Shown: positions 26,288 through 34,594 of the stretch, piece by piece
How the letters are laid out: the number at the start of each line of letters is the position of its first letter
Numbering within the stretch: position 1 is the stretch's first letter
The notes under the pieces: generated by a model
Told to the model about the DNA's origin: nothing
The model's input: the letters and a program-made list of their open reading frames with translations, nothing else
Database searches by the model: none
Source of the DNA: Kofleriaceae bacterium
GTDB taxonomy: Bacteria > Myxococcota_A > Polyangia > Haliangiales > Haliangiaceae
Direction of reading: 5' to 3'
NCBI GenBank assembly: GCA_024762925.1
Contig: JANTGM010000023.1
Coordinates: 1-63,042 of the forward strand
Length of the DNA stretch: 63,042 nt
Position numbers and translations under genes: made by a program

Positions 26288-27454
26288 TTATTGCCAGAGT
26301 TCTCGCTCAACAGCGCGCATGTCGATATCTGGCTTCAAGAGCGGCTTGGTCTCTTCGGGCTTCAGAACAGCAGGTCCGTGTTTTTTTATGCGTCCATTCT
26401 TCTTGGTACGATCCACGTTGCGCAGGTTTTTGGTATCAGAATAACTCGCATGTTCGCCATCAGACTTTCTGCTTGCTGGCGCGCGTGTTCCATTTGTTAG
26501 AGACGTCTTGTTCTTGTCGCCAACGTTACCCTGGCCGATGCTCACAAGCCCGGAGACTGGCGCGTGCTTGTCGGCAATCACTTCTGAGGTAGTTGCTTGT
26601 ACGGCAGTTGAATTGCTGCTCCGCCGTTGAGCGGCTGGCGTCGACATGTTCTGGCTTGGAGACCCGATCGAATCGCCTTCTCCGCCAATCAGCATCACAA
26701 ACGCCGCAATACAAGCAACCATCGCTGCACCCCCCAGAGCCCCTAAGCCAAGAAAGATCTTTGGGCTGGCTGCTGTAAGAGTTGGCGCTGCTGGTGCACT
26801 TGCCCAGGCTTCGCGTCGCTTGATCACCAACATCACACCTGCTGCTGCACTCGCACGAGCTGCAAGTTTGCGACCTCCAGATGCCACGGTTGAGACTTCG
26901 GTTGCAAGTCGCTTTCGCGCCCGGTGTACTCGCTGCCTCGCAGACGCTTCGGTGATCCCGAGTGCCTCGGCGACGACGGCATGCGACTCTCCCAGGCTGT
27001 AGTAGAGAATGAGTGGCTCTCGGTATTTTTCTGGGAGGCTATGTAGGGCGCGCTGTGTATGCTGCCAATCCTGTTGCCACTCGGCCTCGTCCAAGGGCGA
27101 TGGCGCCGCGCTTGCAAGTTGGTTCAGGGTGTCCATGCCAGCCTGCGCTCGAGGGGCATGACGACGTTGGTGGCGGCGCCAGTAGCGGACCGTATTGCGC
27201 ACAATACCCGCCAGCCATGGTCGAAATGCGGATGGATCGGACAGGTTGGAAAGCCGCGTCCATGCGGTGACCAACGCCTCTTGGACGAGGTCCTCGACTA
27301 TCGAGACATCGCCTGTTGCACTAAATGCCACCGCTCGGGCAAGCCCCTGAGAGCGCTCAACCAGTTCGCCAAATGCCTGCAGTTGCCCGCTTTTTGCCGC
27401 CTCAACAAGTTCGGCATCGGACATCGCTTGGGGGATTTGCTCGTTTGCGCTCAT
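26288..27454 (-). CDS. ECF sigma factor with a C-terminal membrane anchor
   Basis: A 388-residue protein from the ATG at 27454, with GTGGAG just upstream. Residues about 10-165 are an ECF sigma factor: region 2 (FGELVERSQGLARAVAF...VEDLVQEALVTAWTRL.....FRPWLAGIVRNTVR) and region 4 (LPEKYREPLILYYSLGESHAVVAEALGITEASARQRVHRAR). After a linker, one membrane helix lies around residues 228-250 (FLGLGALGGAAMVACIAAFVML), followed by about 135 polar, basic periplasmic residues. No separate anti-sigma gene is adjacent, so the C-terminal half may act as a built-in one. It is divergent from the TerD-like gene. Confidence 0.93.
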   Translation of the reverse strand: MSANEQIPQAMSDAELVEAAKSGQLQAFGELVERSQGLARAVAFSATGDVSIVEDLVQEALVTAWTRLSNLSDPSAFRPWLAGIVRNTVRYWRRHQRRHAPRAQAGMDTLNQLASAAPSPLDEAEWQQDWQHTQRALHSLPEKYREPLILYYSLGESHAVVAEALGITEASARQRVHRARKRLATEVSTVASGGRKLAARASAAAGVMLVIKRREAWASAPAAPTLTAASPKIFLGLGALGGAAMVACIAAFVMLIGGEGDSIGSPSQNMSTPAAQRRSSNSTAVQATTSEVIADKHAPVSGLVSIGQGNVGDKNKTSLTNGTRAPASRKSDGEHASYSDTKNLRNVDRTKKNGRIKKHGPAVLKPEETKPLLKPDIDMRAVERELWQ

Positions 27455-27563
27455 GGCTCCACTACCTAGAGACCGGCTGGGCCTCTTTGTGACGCATGAA
27501 ATTTGAGAAAGTTGCAAAGGAGATCGATATCGGTCTGATTGATTTATCCATAAGTATAAATAT

Positions 27564-27579
27564 CTATCTTTCTAGATAG
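27564..27579. promoter_or_regulatory. Inverted repeat in the divergent spacer
   Basis: Arms CTATCT and AGATAG around TTCT. The centre is about 86 bp upstream of the start site predicted from the -24/-12 element at 27632, which suits an activator site. The arms are short and A+T-rich, so chance is not excluded. Confidence 0.35.
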
Positions 27580-27631
27580 AATCCTAGAGTCTCACTCCTC
27601 TGTCTCCCTCTATTTCCAACAGTTTACGATA

Positions 27632-27646
27632 TGGCACGGACCATGC
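27632..27646 (+). promoter_or_regulatory. Sigma-54-like promoter of the TerD-like gene
   Basis: TGGCAC, five bases, ATGC: correct GG-to-GC spacing with one mismatch (A for T) in the -12 box. The predicted start is near 27658, five bases before the ATG at 27663 and 14 before the next in-frame ATG (27672). Confidence 0.5.
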
Positions 27647-27662
27647 CTAGGACCTTCTCACA

Positions 27663-29834
27663 ATGACACGTATGAAGGACATAGCAATTCGTCGACTCCA
27701 TCTCCTTGCTCTCGAACGAGGAACGGGATGCGATGGGAAGCAGGCGCTCATTCTGCACTCCGAACTCGCCAAGCTCGGCATGCGCGTCACAAACCCCGAG
27801 CTCCTCGCGTCCGCATCAAGCTCTCTGTCTGGCTATCCAGAAGCCATGGCTGCTCTCGCCCAGTTGCGAGGCGGTGACGTGAGCTACGTGCCCCTCTTTT
27901 TGGGCTTTCCCGACACGGTTCCAGATGACGATGCGTACTTCGCCAAGCGAATCATTGGCTACCTTGGCAGTGTCTACGAACTTTTCGAAGAAGGCCAGAA
28001 GCTCGAGAACGGTATGATTATTCCTCCGTGGCTGTTCTCTCTTGAAGACTTCGGTGCCGATCCAGTTACGCAGTTTCAGAATACTTCTCAGTGGAAAGAA
28101 GCAAGAGCAAAGCTCGAAGCGCGCGAGAGCGATAGCCATACCGAGTGGATGAACTTGGAAGTGGTGTTCTCCGATAAGCTCGAGTCGCGCCTTCTCACTT
28201 GGCTTCAGAGCTGCCTCTATGCAAAGTCGTCCATCAAAGAAGTGCTTCACGAGGATCTCAAGGAGCTACTCGCCTTCTTTGGCACTGCTGCGATCGATAT
28301 GGAGCAGATTTCGATCAAAGAGAACAAGGCCCTGGTCTTGCGACTTCTCTGGCAACTCGCGCGTTACGAAGATCTTGCGTCGGGCGTAAACACGTCCACC
28401 GATGTGCTGCGCATGTTTGCCGCCATCACGGGAAGCGACATCAGCCTGTCTTCCGGTGTGAGCTTTCCCAAGCTCAGTCGCAAGCAGCGACGCATTGTGC
28501 TCTCTCTGTTGGAGTCGTGTTCGAGCTTGCAGGAAGACTTGCAGCGATATCGAGGCTTGTGGCTGGCTCTGGGCCGAGGCCTGCATCCTGGTGAATACAA
28601 GAGCGCCTATCCCAAGACGTTCGCTGCGTTTTCCAAGTTGCGGTCCGATTCTATTCGAACGTTCGAAGCAGAGACCGAAGCGTTGCTACAGCAAGACGAG
28701 CCGAGCGCTGTGCTCGACCATCTTGGCAGTCGACCCGGTGCTTTCGCCCGCAAGGCGCATGAACTCCTTCGTCGCTTTCCAAAGCAGAACGACGCGATCC
28801 TCGATGCGCTTGCCAACGTCGCAGGTCAGCTGCCAGTGAAGAATCTGCTGGTATTGAAGGCCTACTTTTTAACGATCGACGCCGCTGAGTTTCGCACGGT
28901 GATCAACAAGAAGGGGGGCATTAAGGTCTTGCCCAACAACGCCAAGGACGCGCTCTCGAGCGAGTCGCTGGCGGCAATCGATCGACTACTCGAAGATGCA
29001 CTGCTCGCGATCCTTGGCACACGCGATTCTTGGCAGGGCAAAGGTGTTTGGATTGATCCCGCGCTGTCGGCATATACGGTACCTCTTGCCCAGCGTGCCG
29101 CTTCGGATGGAGTGATGACGGTTGGCCGTGGGTCTCGAATTCCGGTCGAGTTTGACAAGGTTCTCCGGCTCTTTGTCTATTGGAAACAGGCAATGCAAGT
29201 GACGGATCTCGACTTGTCGGTGATTCAGTACAACTCGGACTTTGAATACGCTGGCCACGTTAGCTTCACCAACCTCAGCGACGCGGGTATCGTGCACTCG
29301 GGCGATCTTCAGTCTGCCCCTCATGGTGCTGCGGAGTTCGTTGATATCTCGCTCGAGAAGATCGCCGACTCGGTTCGCTACCTTGCCGTTCAAGTGTATC
29401 GATTCACCGGTGACGCGTTTGCGGACATGGATTGTCATGCGGGGTGGATGATGCGTTCAGACGTGAATGCCAAGTATGAGTCGTTCGATATAAAGAGTGT
29501 CGTCAACAAGTTTGACCTTCACGGTCGGTCTGGCTACTGCTTGCCGCTCATTGTTGATCTACGCGCCAAGGAAGTCATCATGACAGATCTCTACATTGGT
29601 TCTCGGATGGCGGGAAACCTTGTCGAAGGTGTGCGCGGCGAGGTGGCGACCATGTCTCGGGAGATTTCGCAGTTTACAGATACCCGACCAACGCTCAAGA
29701 CTCTCGCCGAATATCACGCACGTGCACGTGGTGCCCATCTAACCTCGGCGGATGAGGCCGACATCTGCTTTGGTATCGAAGACTGCACCTACAATGCCAC
29801 CGAAGTCGAAACGATCTTGGCAGAGCTCTTGTAG
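27663..29834 (+). CDS. Large helical protein with a TerD-like domain
   Basis: A 723-residue cytosolic protein with no signal or membrane helix. Residues 1-470 are mainly helical and contain GGDVSYVPLFLGFPDTVPDDDAYF and ...FGADPVTQFQN. Residues about 485-650 resemble the TerD fold of tellurite/stress-response proteins: GSRIPV, DLDLSVIQYN, FTNLSDAGIVHSGD, FVDISLEKI and LAVQVYRFTG match strands and calcium-site positions of TerD. Such proteins are linked to phage, metal and envelope stress. The gene stands alone, divergent from a membrane-anchored ECF sigma factor and behind a sigma-54-like element. An in-frame ATG at 27672 is an alternative start. Confidence 0.8.
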   Translation: MTRMKDIAIRRLHLLALERGTGCDGKQALILHSELAKLGMRVTNPELLASASSSLSGYPEAMAALAQLRGGDVSYVPLFLGFPDTVPDDDAYFAKRIIGYLGSVYELFEEGQKLENGMIIPPWLFSLEDFGADPVTQFQNTSQWKEARAKLEARESDSHTEWMNLEVVFSDKLESRLLTWLQSCLYAKSSIKEVLHEDLKELLAFFGTAAIDMEQISIKENKALVLRLLWQLARYEDLASGVNTSTDVLRMFAAITGSDISLSSGVSFPKLSRKQRRIVLSLLESCSSLQEDLQRYRGLWLALGRGLHPGEYKSAYPKTFAAFSKLRSDSIRTFEAETEALLQQDEPSAVLDHLGSRPGAFARKAHELLRRFPKQNDAILDALANVAGQLPVKNLLVLKAYFLTIDAAEFRTVINKKGGIKVLPNNAKDALSSESLAAIDRLLEDALLAILGTRDSWQGKGVWIDPALSAYTVPLAQRAASDGVMTVGRGSRIPVEFDKVLRLFVYWKQAMQVTDLDLSVIQYNSDFEYAGHVSFTNLSDAGIVHSGDLQSAPHGAAEFVDISLEKIADSVRYLAVQVYRFTGDAFADMDCHAGWMMRSDVNAKYESFDIKSVVNKFDLHGRSGYCLPLIVDLRAKEVIMTDLYIGSRMAGNLVEGVRGEVATMSREISQFTDTRPTLKTLAEYHARARGAHLTSADEADICFGIEDCTYNATEVETILAELL

Positions 29835-29850
29835 TACACTACCTCTCGAG

Positions 29851-30039
29851 AGGCCTGGGCAGTGCTTCCTTCTACCGCGCAAGCGGATCCAACTTCAGCG
29901 TTGCCAATTTCCTCTCTTTTTTTTGGGCCTTCGGAAGGCTTGGGAGCTGCTTCCTTCTCACTTGGATTCAGTAGCTCCGATCTCCTTCCAATATCGTCTC
30001 CGCAAAGCCTTCGGAAGGCTTGGGAGCTGCTTCCTTCTC
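29851..30039. repeat. Three direct repeats of about 80-bp period
   Basis: A 33-base sequence starting GCCTTCGGAAGGCTTGGG recurs perfectly at 29927-29959 and 30007-30039. A diverged third copy of its last 23 bases lies at 29851-29873. Each complete copy contains the near-palindrome AGCCTTCGGAAGGCT, able to form a short hairpin. The array fills the spacer between the convergent TerD-like and cyclase genes. It may act in bidirectional termination, though no T-run follows the stem. Confidence 0.8.
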
Positions 30040-30104
30040 CTCTTAACCAAAAGAATCATCAGCAGCTTCAATTTCCTTCCTGCTCTGCGCTGGCGATGTC
30101 TTCC

Positions 30105-31775
30105 CTAATCGATGGTGTCGCCATCATCAGGAGCGGTCGGCACCGAAAACGACCCCGTCGTTTCGTCCCAGTGTGGTGTGTTCATCGTGGCTGTGCCGCG
30201 ACGACGTCCCTGCACTTCAAAGATATTCTGTGGATCTCGCTTGCCCTTCACCTTGACCGGTGGCAGTGGATTGGCTGCAATGGACTCTTGCACCGCCCGA
30301 TAGGTGTTCTCGCTTAGGAGGATTTGCCCTTTTTCGGCGACGCCACACAATCGAGCAGCTAAATTCACATGGTCGCCAATCGCTGTGTACTCCATGGACT
30401 TCGAGGAACCCATGTAACCCGCGATTACGGGCCCATTGTTGATGCCGATTCCAATGTGCACAGGATCCTGTTGAAGCTCATCAAGCTTTCGATTCAGCGT
30501 GTCGAGCCCTTCAAGCATGTCAAGCGCACAGAGCACGGCGTTTAGCTCGTCTTCTTCGTAGGAGATCGGAGCACCAAAGAGCGCCATGATGCCGTCACCC
30601 ATGAACTTGTCGAGGGTTCCATGGTGTCTGTGGATCGCGTCGACCATCAGCTCGAAGTAGTCATTCAAGATCGAGACAATGTGTGATGGTTTGTGTGACT
30701 CGGTCCACTGTGTGAAGCCGCGAATGTCAGAGAAGAGTACGGTGGTTTCTCGGAGCTCGCCGCCCCGCTGCAACTGCACCTTTCCGGAGACAATCTGTTC
30801 AACGAGCTCAGGTGGCAAGAGCCGCTCAAAGTCGCGTTTTGCGAGGGCAGATTGCTCAATTTTCTTAGCTTTGTAGGAGTTGTCAATCGCGCGCCCTGCC
30901 TGCGCTGCAAGGCCTGTGAGGATCTGCAGGTCTTTGTTCGAGAAAACGCCTCGCGCAAAGAGCGAATCGAGGTGAACGATTCCAAAGAGCTGCGATCGGT
31001 AGATCATGGGCACGCACATCGTCGATCGCATTCCTGAAGCGACAACCGAGTGAGCGCCCGAAAAACGTTCGTCGAGCGTCGCGTCGCTAGTGAGCACTGC
31101 CGCTCCGCTCCCAAACACCTCGTTGATTACGGTGTTGGAGAGAACAATCTCATCGTCATCCGGCCTGCGCTTCTTGGTCGCGCGAACTTCGAGCTTGTGA
31201 GTTGCCGGGTCCATGAGAAGGATGACACCTCGATCTGCCGGCAGAAGCTTGAAGACCTCATCCAGAATTCTTCCGAGAAGAACATCGATGTCAGCTTCAA
31301 GGCCAATCGCTTGGTTGAGCTCACTCGCAATTCGGAGTTTTTCGTAGTCTTGTTTCAGCTGTTCCACGTCGGGAATGTGATCAACCGGAAGGAATGTCTC
31401 ATGTCCCCTGCCATCGACACGCGAGTGAATGAGCGGTTCGGCGGACTCTGCCGCGAATGACACCTGCGAGGCAGCAACTCCCGCATTCAGTGCCTCGGTT
31501 GAGAAGGTGAGAACCGTGGTGCCAAACTGCACCTTGTCGCCATCTTGAAGCATCGTGGTCTGGATGCGAAGGCCGTTGACGAACGTGCCGTTTGAACTTC
31601 CCAGATCTCGAAGCTTCCAGGCTCCCTCGTCCCACAACAGGTAGGCGTGGCGCCCAGACGATCGTGGATCATACAACGTGACCGTGCTGCTCGGCTGCCG
31701 ACCAATGGTGTTCTGATCGCCAAGAGGGATTTCCTCCAACCCGCCGTCCGCCCTGTTCCTGATGAATTTCGCCAT
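30105..31775 (-). CDS. FHA-GAF-class III nucleotidyl cyclase
   Basis: A 556-residue soluble signalling enzyme from the ATG at 31775 (an upstream start at 31811 is less likely). An FHA domain (about 1-95) has NTIGRQ, SGRHA and GSSNGTFVNG. A GAF domain (about 150-300) contains LLPADRGVILLMD and TMCVPM. The cyclase domain (about 330-510) has the metal-binding Asp in LFSDIRGFT, GDGIMALFG, and AIGDHVNLAARLC with the transition-state Asn and Arg. It would make cAMP or cGMP under control of a small ligand (GAF) and a phosphothreonine partner (FHA). It stands alone between convergent and divergent neighbours. Confidence 0.94.
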   Translation of the reverse strand: MAKFIRNRADGGLEEIPLGDQNTIGRQPSSTVTLYDPRSSGRHAYLLWDEGAWKLRDLGSSNGTFVNGLRIQTTMLQDGDKVQFGTTVLTFSTEALNAGVAASQVSFAAESAEPLIHSRVDGRGHETFLPVDHIPDVEQLKQDYEKLRIASELNQAIGLEADIDVLLGRILDEVFKLLPADRGVILLMDPATHKLEVRATKKRRPDDDEIVLSNTVINEVFGSGAAVLTSDATLDERFSGAHSVVASGMRSTMCVPMIYRSQLFGIVHLDSLFARGVFSNKDLQILTGLAAQAGRAIDNSYKAKKIEQSALAKRDFERLLPPELVEQIVSGKVQLQRGGELRETTVLFSDIRGFTQWTESHKPSHIVSILNDYFELMVDAIHRHHGTLDKFMGDGIMALFGAPISYEEDELNAVLCALDMLEGLDTLNRKLDELQQDPVHIGIGINNGPVIAGYMGSSKSMEYTAIGDHVNLAARLCGVAEKGQILLSENTYRAVQESIAANPLPPVKVKGKRDPQNIFEVQGRRRGTATMNTPHWDETTGSFSVPTAPDDGDTID

Positions 31776-31977
31776 CGTTTCATCCCAGATGCCTCGCTGG
31801 CACCATGGCATGCAATTCTACGCTGAATTGGTTCCGCTCTGCAGCCTGGCACCGTGCTATCTGTGAGCTCTGTCGAAGCTCATCACATACCTAGCGCTCC
31901 TTGCGGGGGAAAAACTGCCTGCAAAGCTGCCAAGCCCCTTTGCAACCGAGCCCCATCCGATTGCTAAGCGCGCCGCA

Positions 31978-33543
31978 ATGCTGTTGCAAGAGGAGTTGCG
32001 GCGAGGTGATCACTCCGCACTCGGTCATAACTTTGATGAGCCGGGGGGAGGCAAGATGCTCGGCGTCTTGGTGGTACGAGATCCTCTTACCAAGCTCGGC
32101 TTCATTCGGGCAGGGTCGGGGATGCTCGGTGGGTCTTGGCGCCCTCCACGGTTTGTCCCACCTCGATTCGATGATGCCGAGAGGGATCGGTTCTGGCCAG
32201 GGGGTCAAGAGGAGCTGGCTGCCATCGAACGCGACATTGTGGCACTTGAGAACGGGGCTGAGGCGAGAGGCATCGCCGCACGATTGATTGCCCTCGAGCG
32301 CGTTCAGCAGGAGCGTGAGTCCGAGCTCCGTGCAAAGCACAAGGCCGCCAAGATGGATCGGGCATCGCGCCGCAGCTCCGAAACTCTCAGCCAAGAAGAA
32401 CTCTTAGAGCTTAGTCGCGCGAGTCAATCTGATAGACGTGCAGGCAAGGAGCTTCGAGCCCTCCACAAAAGCGAGCGCGAGACACTGGGGGCGGAGAAAC
32501 GAGACTTGGGATCGCGTGTGCGTGCGCTCAAGAAGAGACGAACAAGCACCTCGAATGCACTGCTTGCAAAGATTCAAAACGGCTACCGCATCCACAACGC
32601 CCTCGGGGAAGCGTGTGAGCTTGCGTCCCTTTATGAAGGTGATGCGCCTGGGGGCAGCGCCGATTGTGCTGGCCCAAAGCTTCTGGGCTATGCCTACGAA
32701 AACGATCTCACCCCAATCGCCTTTGCCGAGTTTTGGTGGGGGGCCTCGCCGGTTGGTGGAGGTCGCCACAGTGGACAGTTCTACCCTGCATGCCGTGGTA
32801 AATGTGGTCCTCTTTTGCCGTATATGCTCAGGGGTCTTGCCCACGATGAAGCTCCTCTCTTTGCGAGCAACACCTCGGAAAAATACCTTCCCCCAACAAT
32901 CTTTGAAGACGAACACATCTTTGCGGTTCGCAAACCCGAGGGCTTGTTGTCGGTGCCGGGACGCACCCCCGACCTTCGCGACTCAGCGCTCACACGACTT
33001 CGCGATGCCCACGAGGGGCAAGGCAAGCCTATGCAAATTCACCGTCTCGATAGGGATACCTCTGGTGTGATGCTCTTTGCCAAGAGTCGCGAGGCGCACC
33101 GCGAAATGCAGGCACTCTTTGCCGAGCGTAAAATCGAGAAGGTCTATGTCGCCTGGCTCGATGGTCGGGTGAAAGAGAATCGGGGAACCATCGACCTAGC
33201 TCTGCGTGTGGATTTGAATGACCGTCCACGCCAGATTGTTGACGCCGTACATGGCAAGGCCGCCATCACTGACTACAAAGTACTTGAGAGGCATGGTGCG
33301 CAAACAAAGGTCGCATTCTTTCCACGAACCGGCAGAAGCCACCAGCTGCGGGTGCATGCGGCCCATCCCGAGGGGCTTGGCGCACCGATTCTCGGCGACC
33401 GACTCTACGGCAGACCGGCTCACAGACTGTTCTTGCACGCCGAGTCTCTCGCGTTTGATCACCCGATCGGCGGCTACCGCGTGCAGATTGCCTGTCCCGT
33501 GGCAGTGGGCTTTGACGACAGTGCACTGCGCCTAAGATCCTGA
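31978..33543 (+). CDS. RluA-family pseudouridine synthase, long form
   Basis: A 521-residue protein. The C-terminal RluA domain (about 305-515) has MQIHRLDRDTSG with the catalytic Asp, FAERKIEKVYVAW and TGRSHQLRVHA. The N-terminal half belongs to the long form of the family: GKMLGVLVV, a charged coiled coil (about 85-200), then YENDLTPIAFAEFWWG and FYPACRGKCGPLLPYMLRGL. It modifies uridines in rRNA or tRNA. Family-like sequence (LPAKLPSPFATEPHPIA) is encoded in frame upstream of the ATG at 31978, back to about 31870. The real start is probably there, perhaps the CTG at 31870. Confidence 0.9.
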   Translation: MLLQEELRRGDHSALGHNFDEPGGGKMLGVLVVRDPLTKLGFIRAGSGMLGGSWRPPRFVPPRFDDAERDRFWPGGQEELAAIERDIVALENGAEARGIAARLIALERVQQERESELRAKHKAAKMDRASRRSSETLSQEELLELSRASQSDRRAGKELRALHKSERETLGAEKRDLGSRVRALKKRRTSTSNALLAKIQNGYRIHNALGEACELASLYEGDAPGGSADCAGPKLLGYAYENDLTPIAFAEFWWGASPVGGGRHSGQFYPACRGKCGPLLPYMLRGLAHDEAPLFASNTSEKYLPPTIFEDEHIFAVRKPEGLLSVPGRTPDLRDSALTRLRDAHEGQGKPMQIHRLDRDTSGVMLFAKSREAHREMQALFAERKIEKVYVAWLDGRVKENRGTIDLALRVDLNDRPRQIVDAVHGKAAITDYKVLERHGAQTKVAFFPRTGRSHQLRVHAAHPEGLGAPILGDRLYGRPAHRLFLHAESLAFDHPIGGYRVQIACPVAVGFDDSALRLRS

Positions 33544-33634
33544 ATTTACAATACTAACAGCCAATGGCCACAACTTGACAGGGCATCGCACTTGGGAAAC
33601 GCTTCGCACGTTCTATGCACAAGGGTGAGACCGC

Positions 33635-34594
33635 ATGATTCGGGCCGAAAACGTCTGCAAGTACTACGGCGATAAGCGCGCGCTTGGGCCGGTGTCCTTT
33701 GAAATCGCTGACGGCGAGACCGTGGGCTTTTTGGGACTAAATGGTGCAGGCAAGACGACCGCATTGCGAATCTTCGCGTGTGACCTTCGGCCCTCGCAAG
33801 GCAGCGTCATCGTGGGAGACATCGATGCCGTAAAGAATCCACACGAGGTTCGCAAGCGCATCGGTTACCTTCCCGAGCACCCACCGCTCTATCAAGACAT
33901 GGTAGTAGAAGAATTCTTAGCGTATGCCGGCAAGCTCCGGCAGATGAGCAAAAGCCAAATTGCCAAACGCATGCCTGCGGTATTGGAGGCAACAGATCTT
34001 AGAGAAGTTCGCAGGGAGGTTATCTCGACACTGTCCCACGGCTATCGTCAGCGCGTTGGAGTTGGGCAGGCCATCATGCACGAGCCCATGCTGCTCATTC
34101 TCGATGAGCCAACTCGCGGCTTAGACCCGGTGCAGATCGTTGAAATGCGCAATATGATCCAGAACCTCAAAGACAATCACACGGTCTTGGTCTCCAGCCA
34201 CATACTCACCGAAATCAGCGAGACGTGCGACAGACTCTTGGTTCTCGGGCATGGCGAAGTGTTGGCAAGTGGCAGCGAGGCCGATCTTGCGAGCAAGATG
34301 GCAGGCACCTCCAGGACGATGGTCGCGGTAAAGGCGGCCAGCGAAAGCACGAACGAAGACGTTGCAAAGGCACTCCGAAACATTGATTCAGTGAGCGACG
34401 TATCGATCGGCGGCAGTGAAGAGGGCGCAACGCTCTTTGAAGTTACAAGTCGCGCGGAAGTTCGCGCAGAAATATGTCGCATCATGGTTGGCGAAGGACA
34501 CGACGTCCTGCAGCTCGCGCGGAATCATCGCGAACTCGAGAACATCTTCCTTAAACTCGTGAAGACGGAAGGGAGCTCCGATGCGGGCAATTAG
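33635..34594 (+). CDS. ABC transporter ATP-binding protein, GldA-like
   Basis: A 319-residue ATPase subunit with Walker A GLNGAGKTT (about 35), Q-loop region YLPEHPPLYQDM, signature LSHGYRQR (about 132), Walker B LLILDEPTRGLDP and the switch His in SSHILTE. The C-terminal 90 residues form the extra domain found in GldA-type subunits. With the next three genes (permease, GldG-like, DUF4340) it forms the four-gene arrangement of gliding-associated or ABC-2 envelope exporters. The next gene overlaps by 14 bp. The substrate is unknown. The start is ATG. Confidence 0.93.
   Translation: MIRAENVCKYYGDKRALGPVSFEIADGETVGFLGLNGAGKTTALRIFACDLRPSQGSVIVGDIDAVKNPHEVRKRIGYLPEHPPLYQDMVVEEFLAYAGKLRQMSKSQIAKRMPAVLEATDLREVRREVISTLSHGYRQRVGVGQAIMHEPMLLILDEPTRGLDPVQIVEMRNMIQNLKDNHTVLVSSHILTEISETCDRLLVLGHGEVLASGSEADLASKMAGTSRTMVAVKAASESTNEDVAKALRNIDSVSDVSIGGSEEGATLFEVTSRAEVRAEICRIMVGEGHDVLQLARNHRELENIFLKLVKTEGSSDAGN

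Larger units (their letters stand above)
27455..27662. promoter_or_regulatory. AT-rich divergent promoter region (ECF sigma / TerD-like)
   Basis: A 208-bp spacer between divergent genes, clearly richer in A and T than its surroundings around 27535-27585 (for example TAAGTATAAATATCTATC). It carries a dyad at 27564-27579 and a sigma-54-like element at 27632-27646 facing the TerD-like gene. A promoter for the sigma factor itself must also lie here but was not identified. Confidence 0.55.

Noticed and set aside
27663-29834. Defence-system gene by position or size
   Set aside because: No nuclease, helicase, protease or effector motif was found, and the neighbours are not defence genes; the TerD-like match explains the C-terminus better.
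31780-31870. TGGCAC occurrences near 31823 and 31850
   Set aside because: Spacing to the nearest GC is wrong in both cases.
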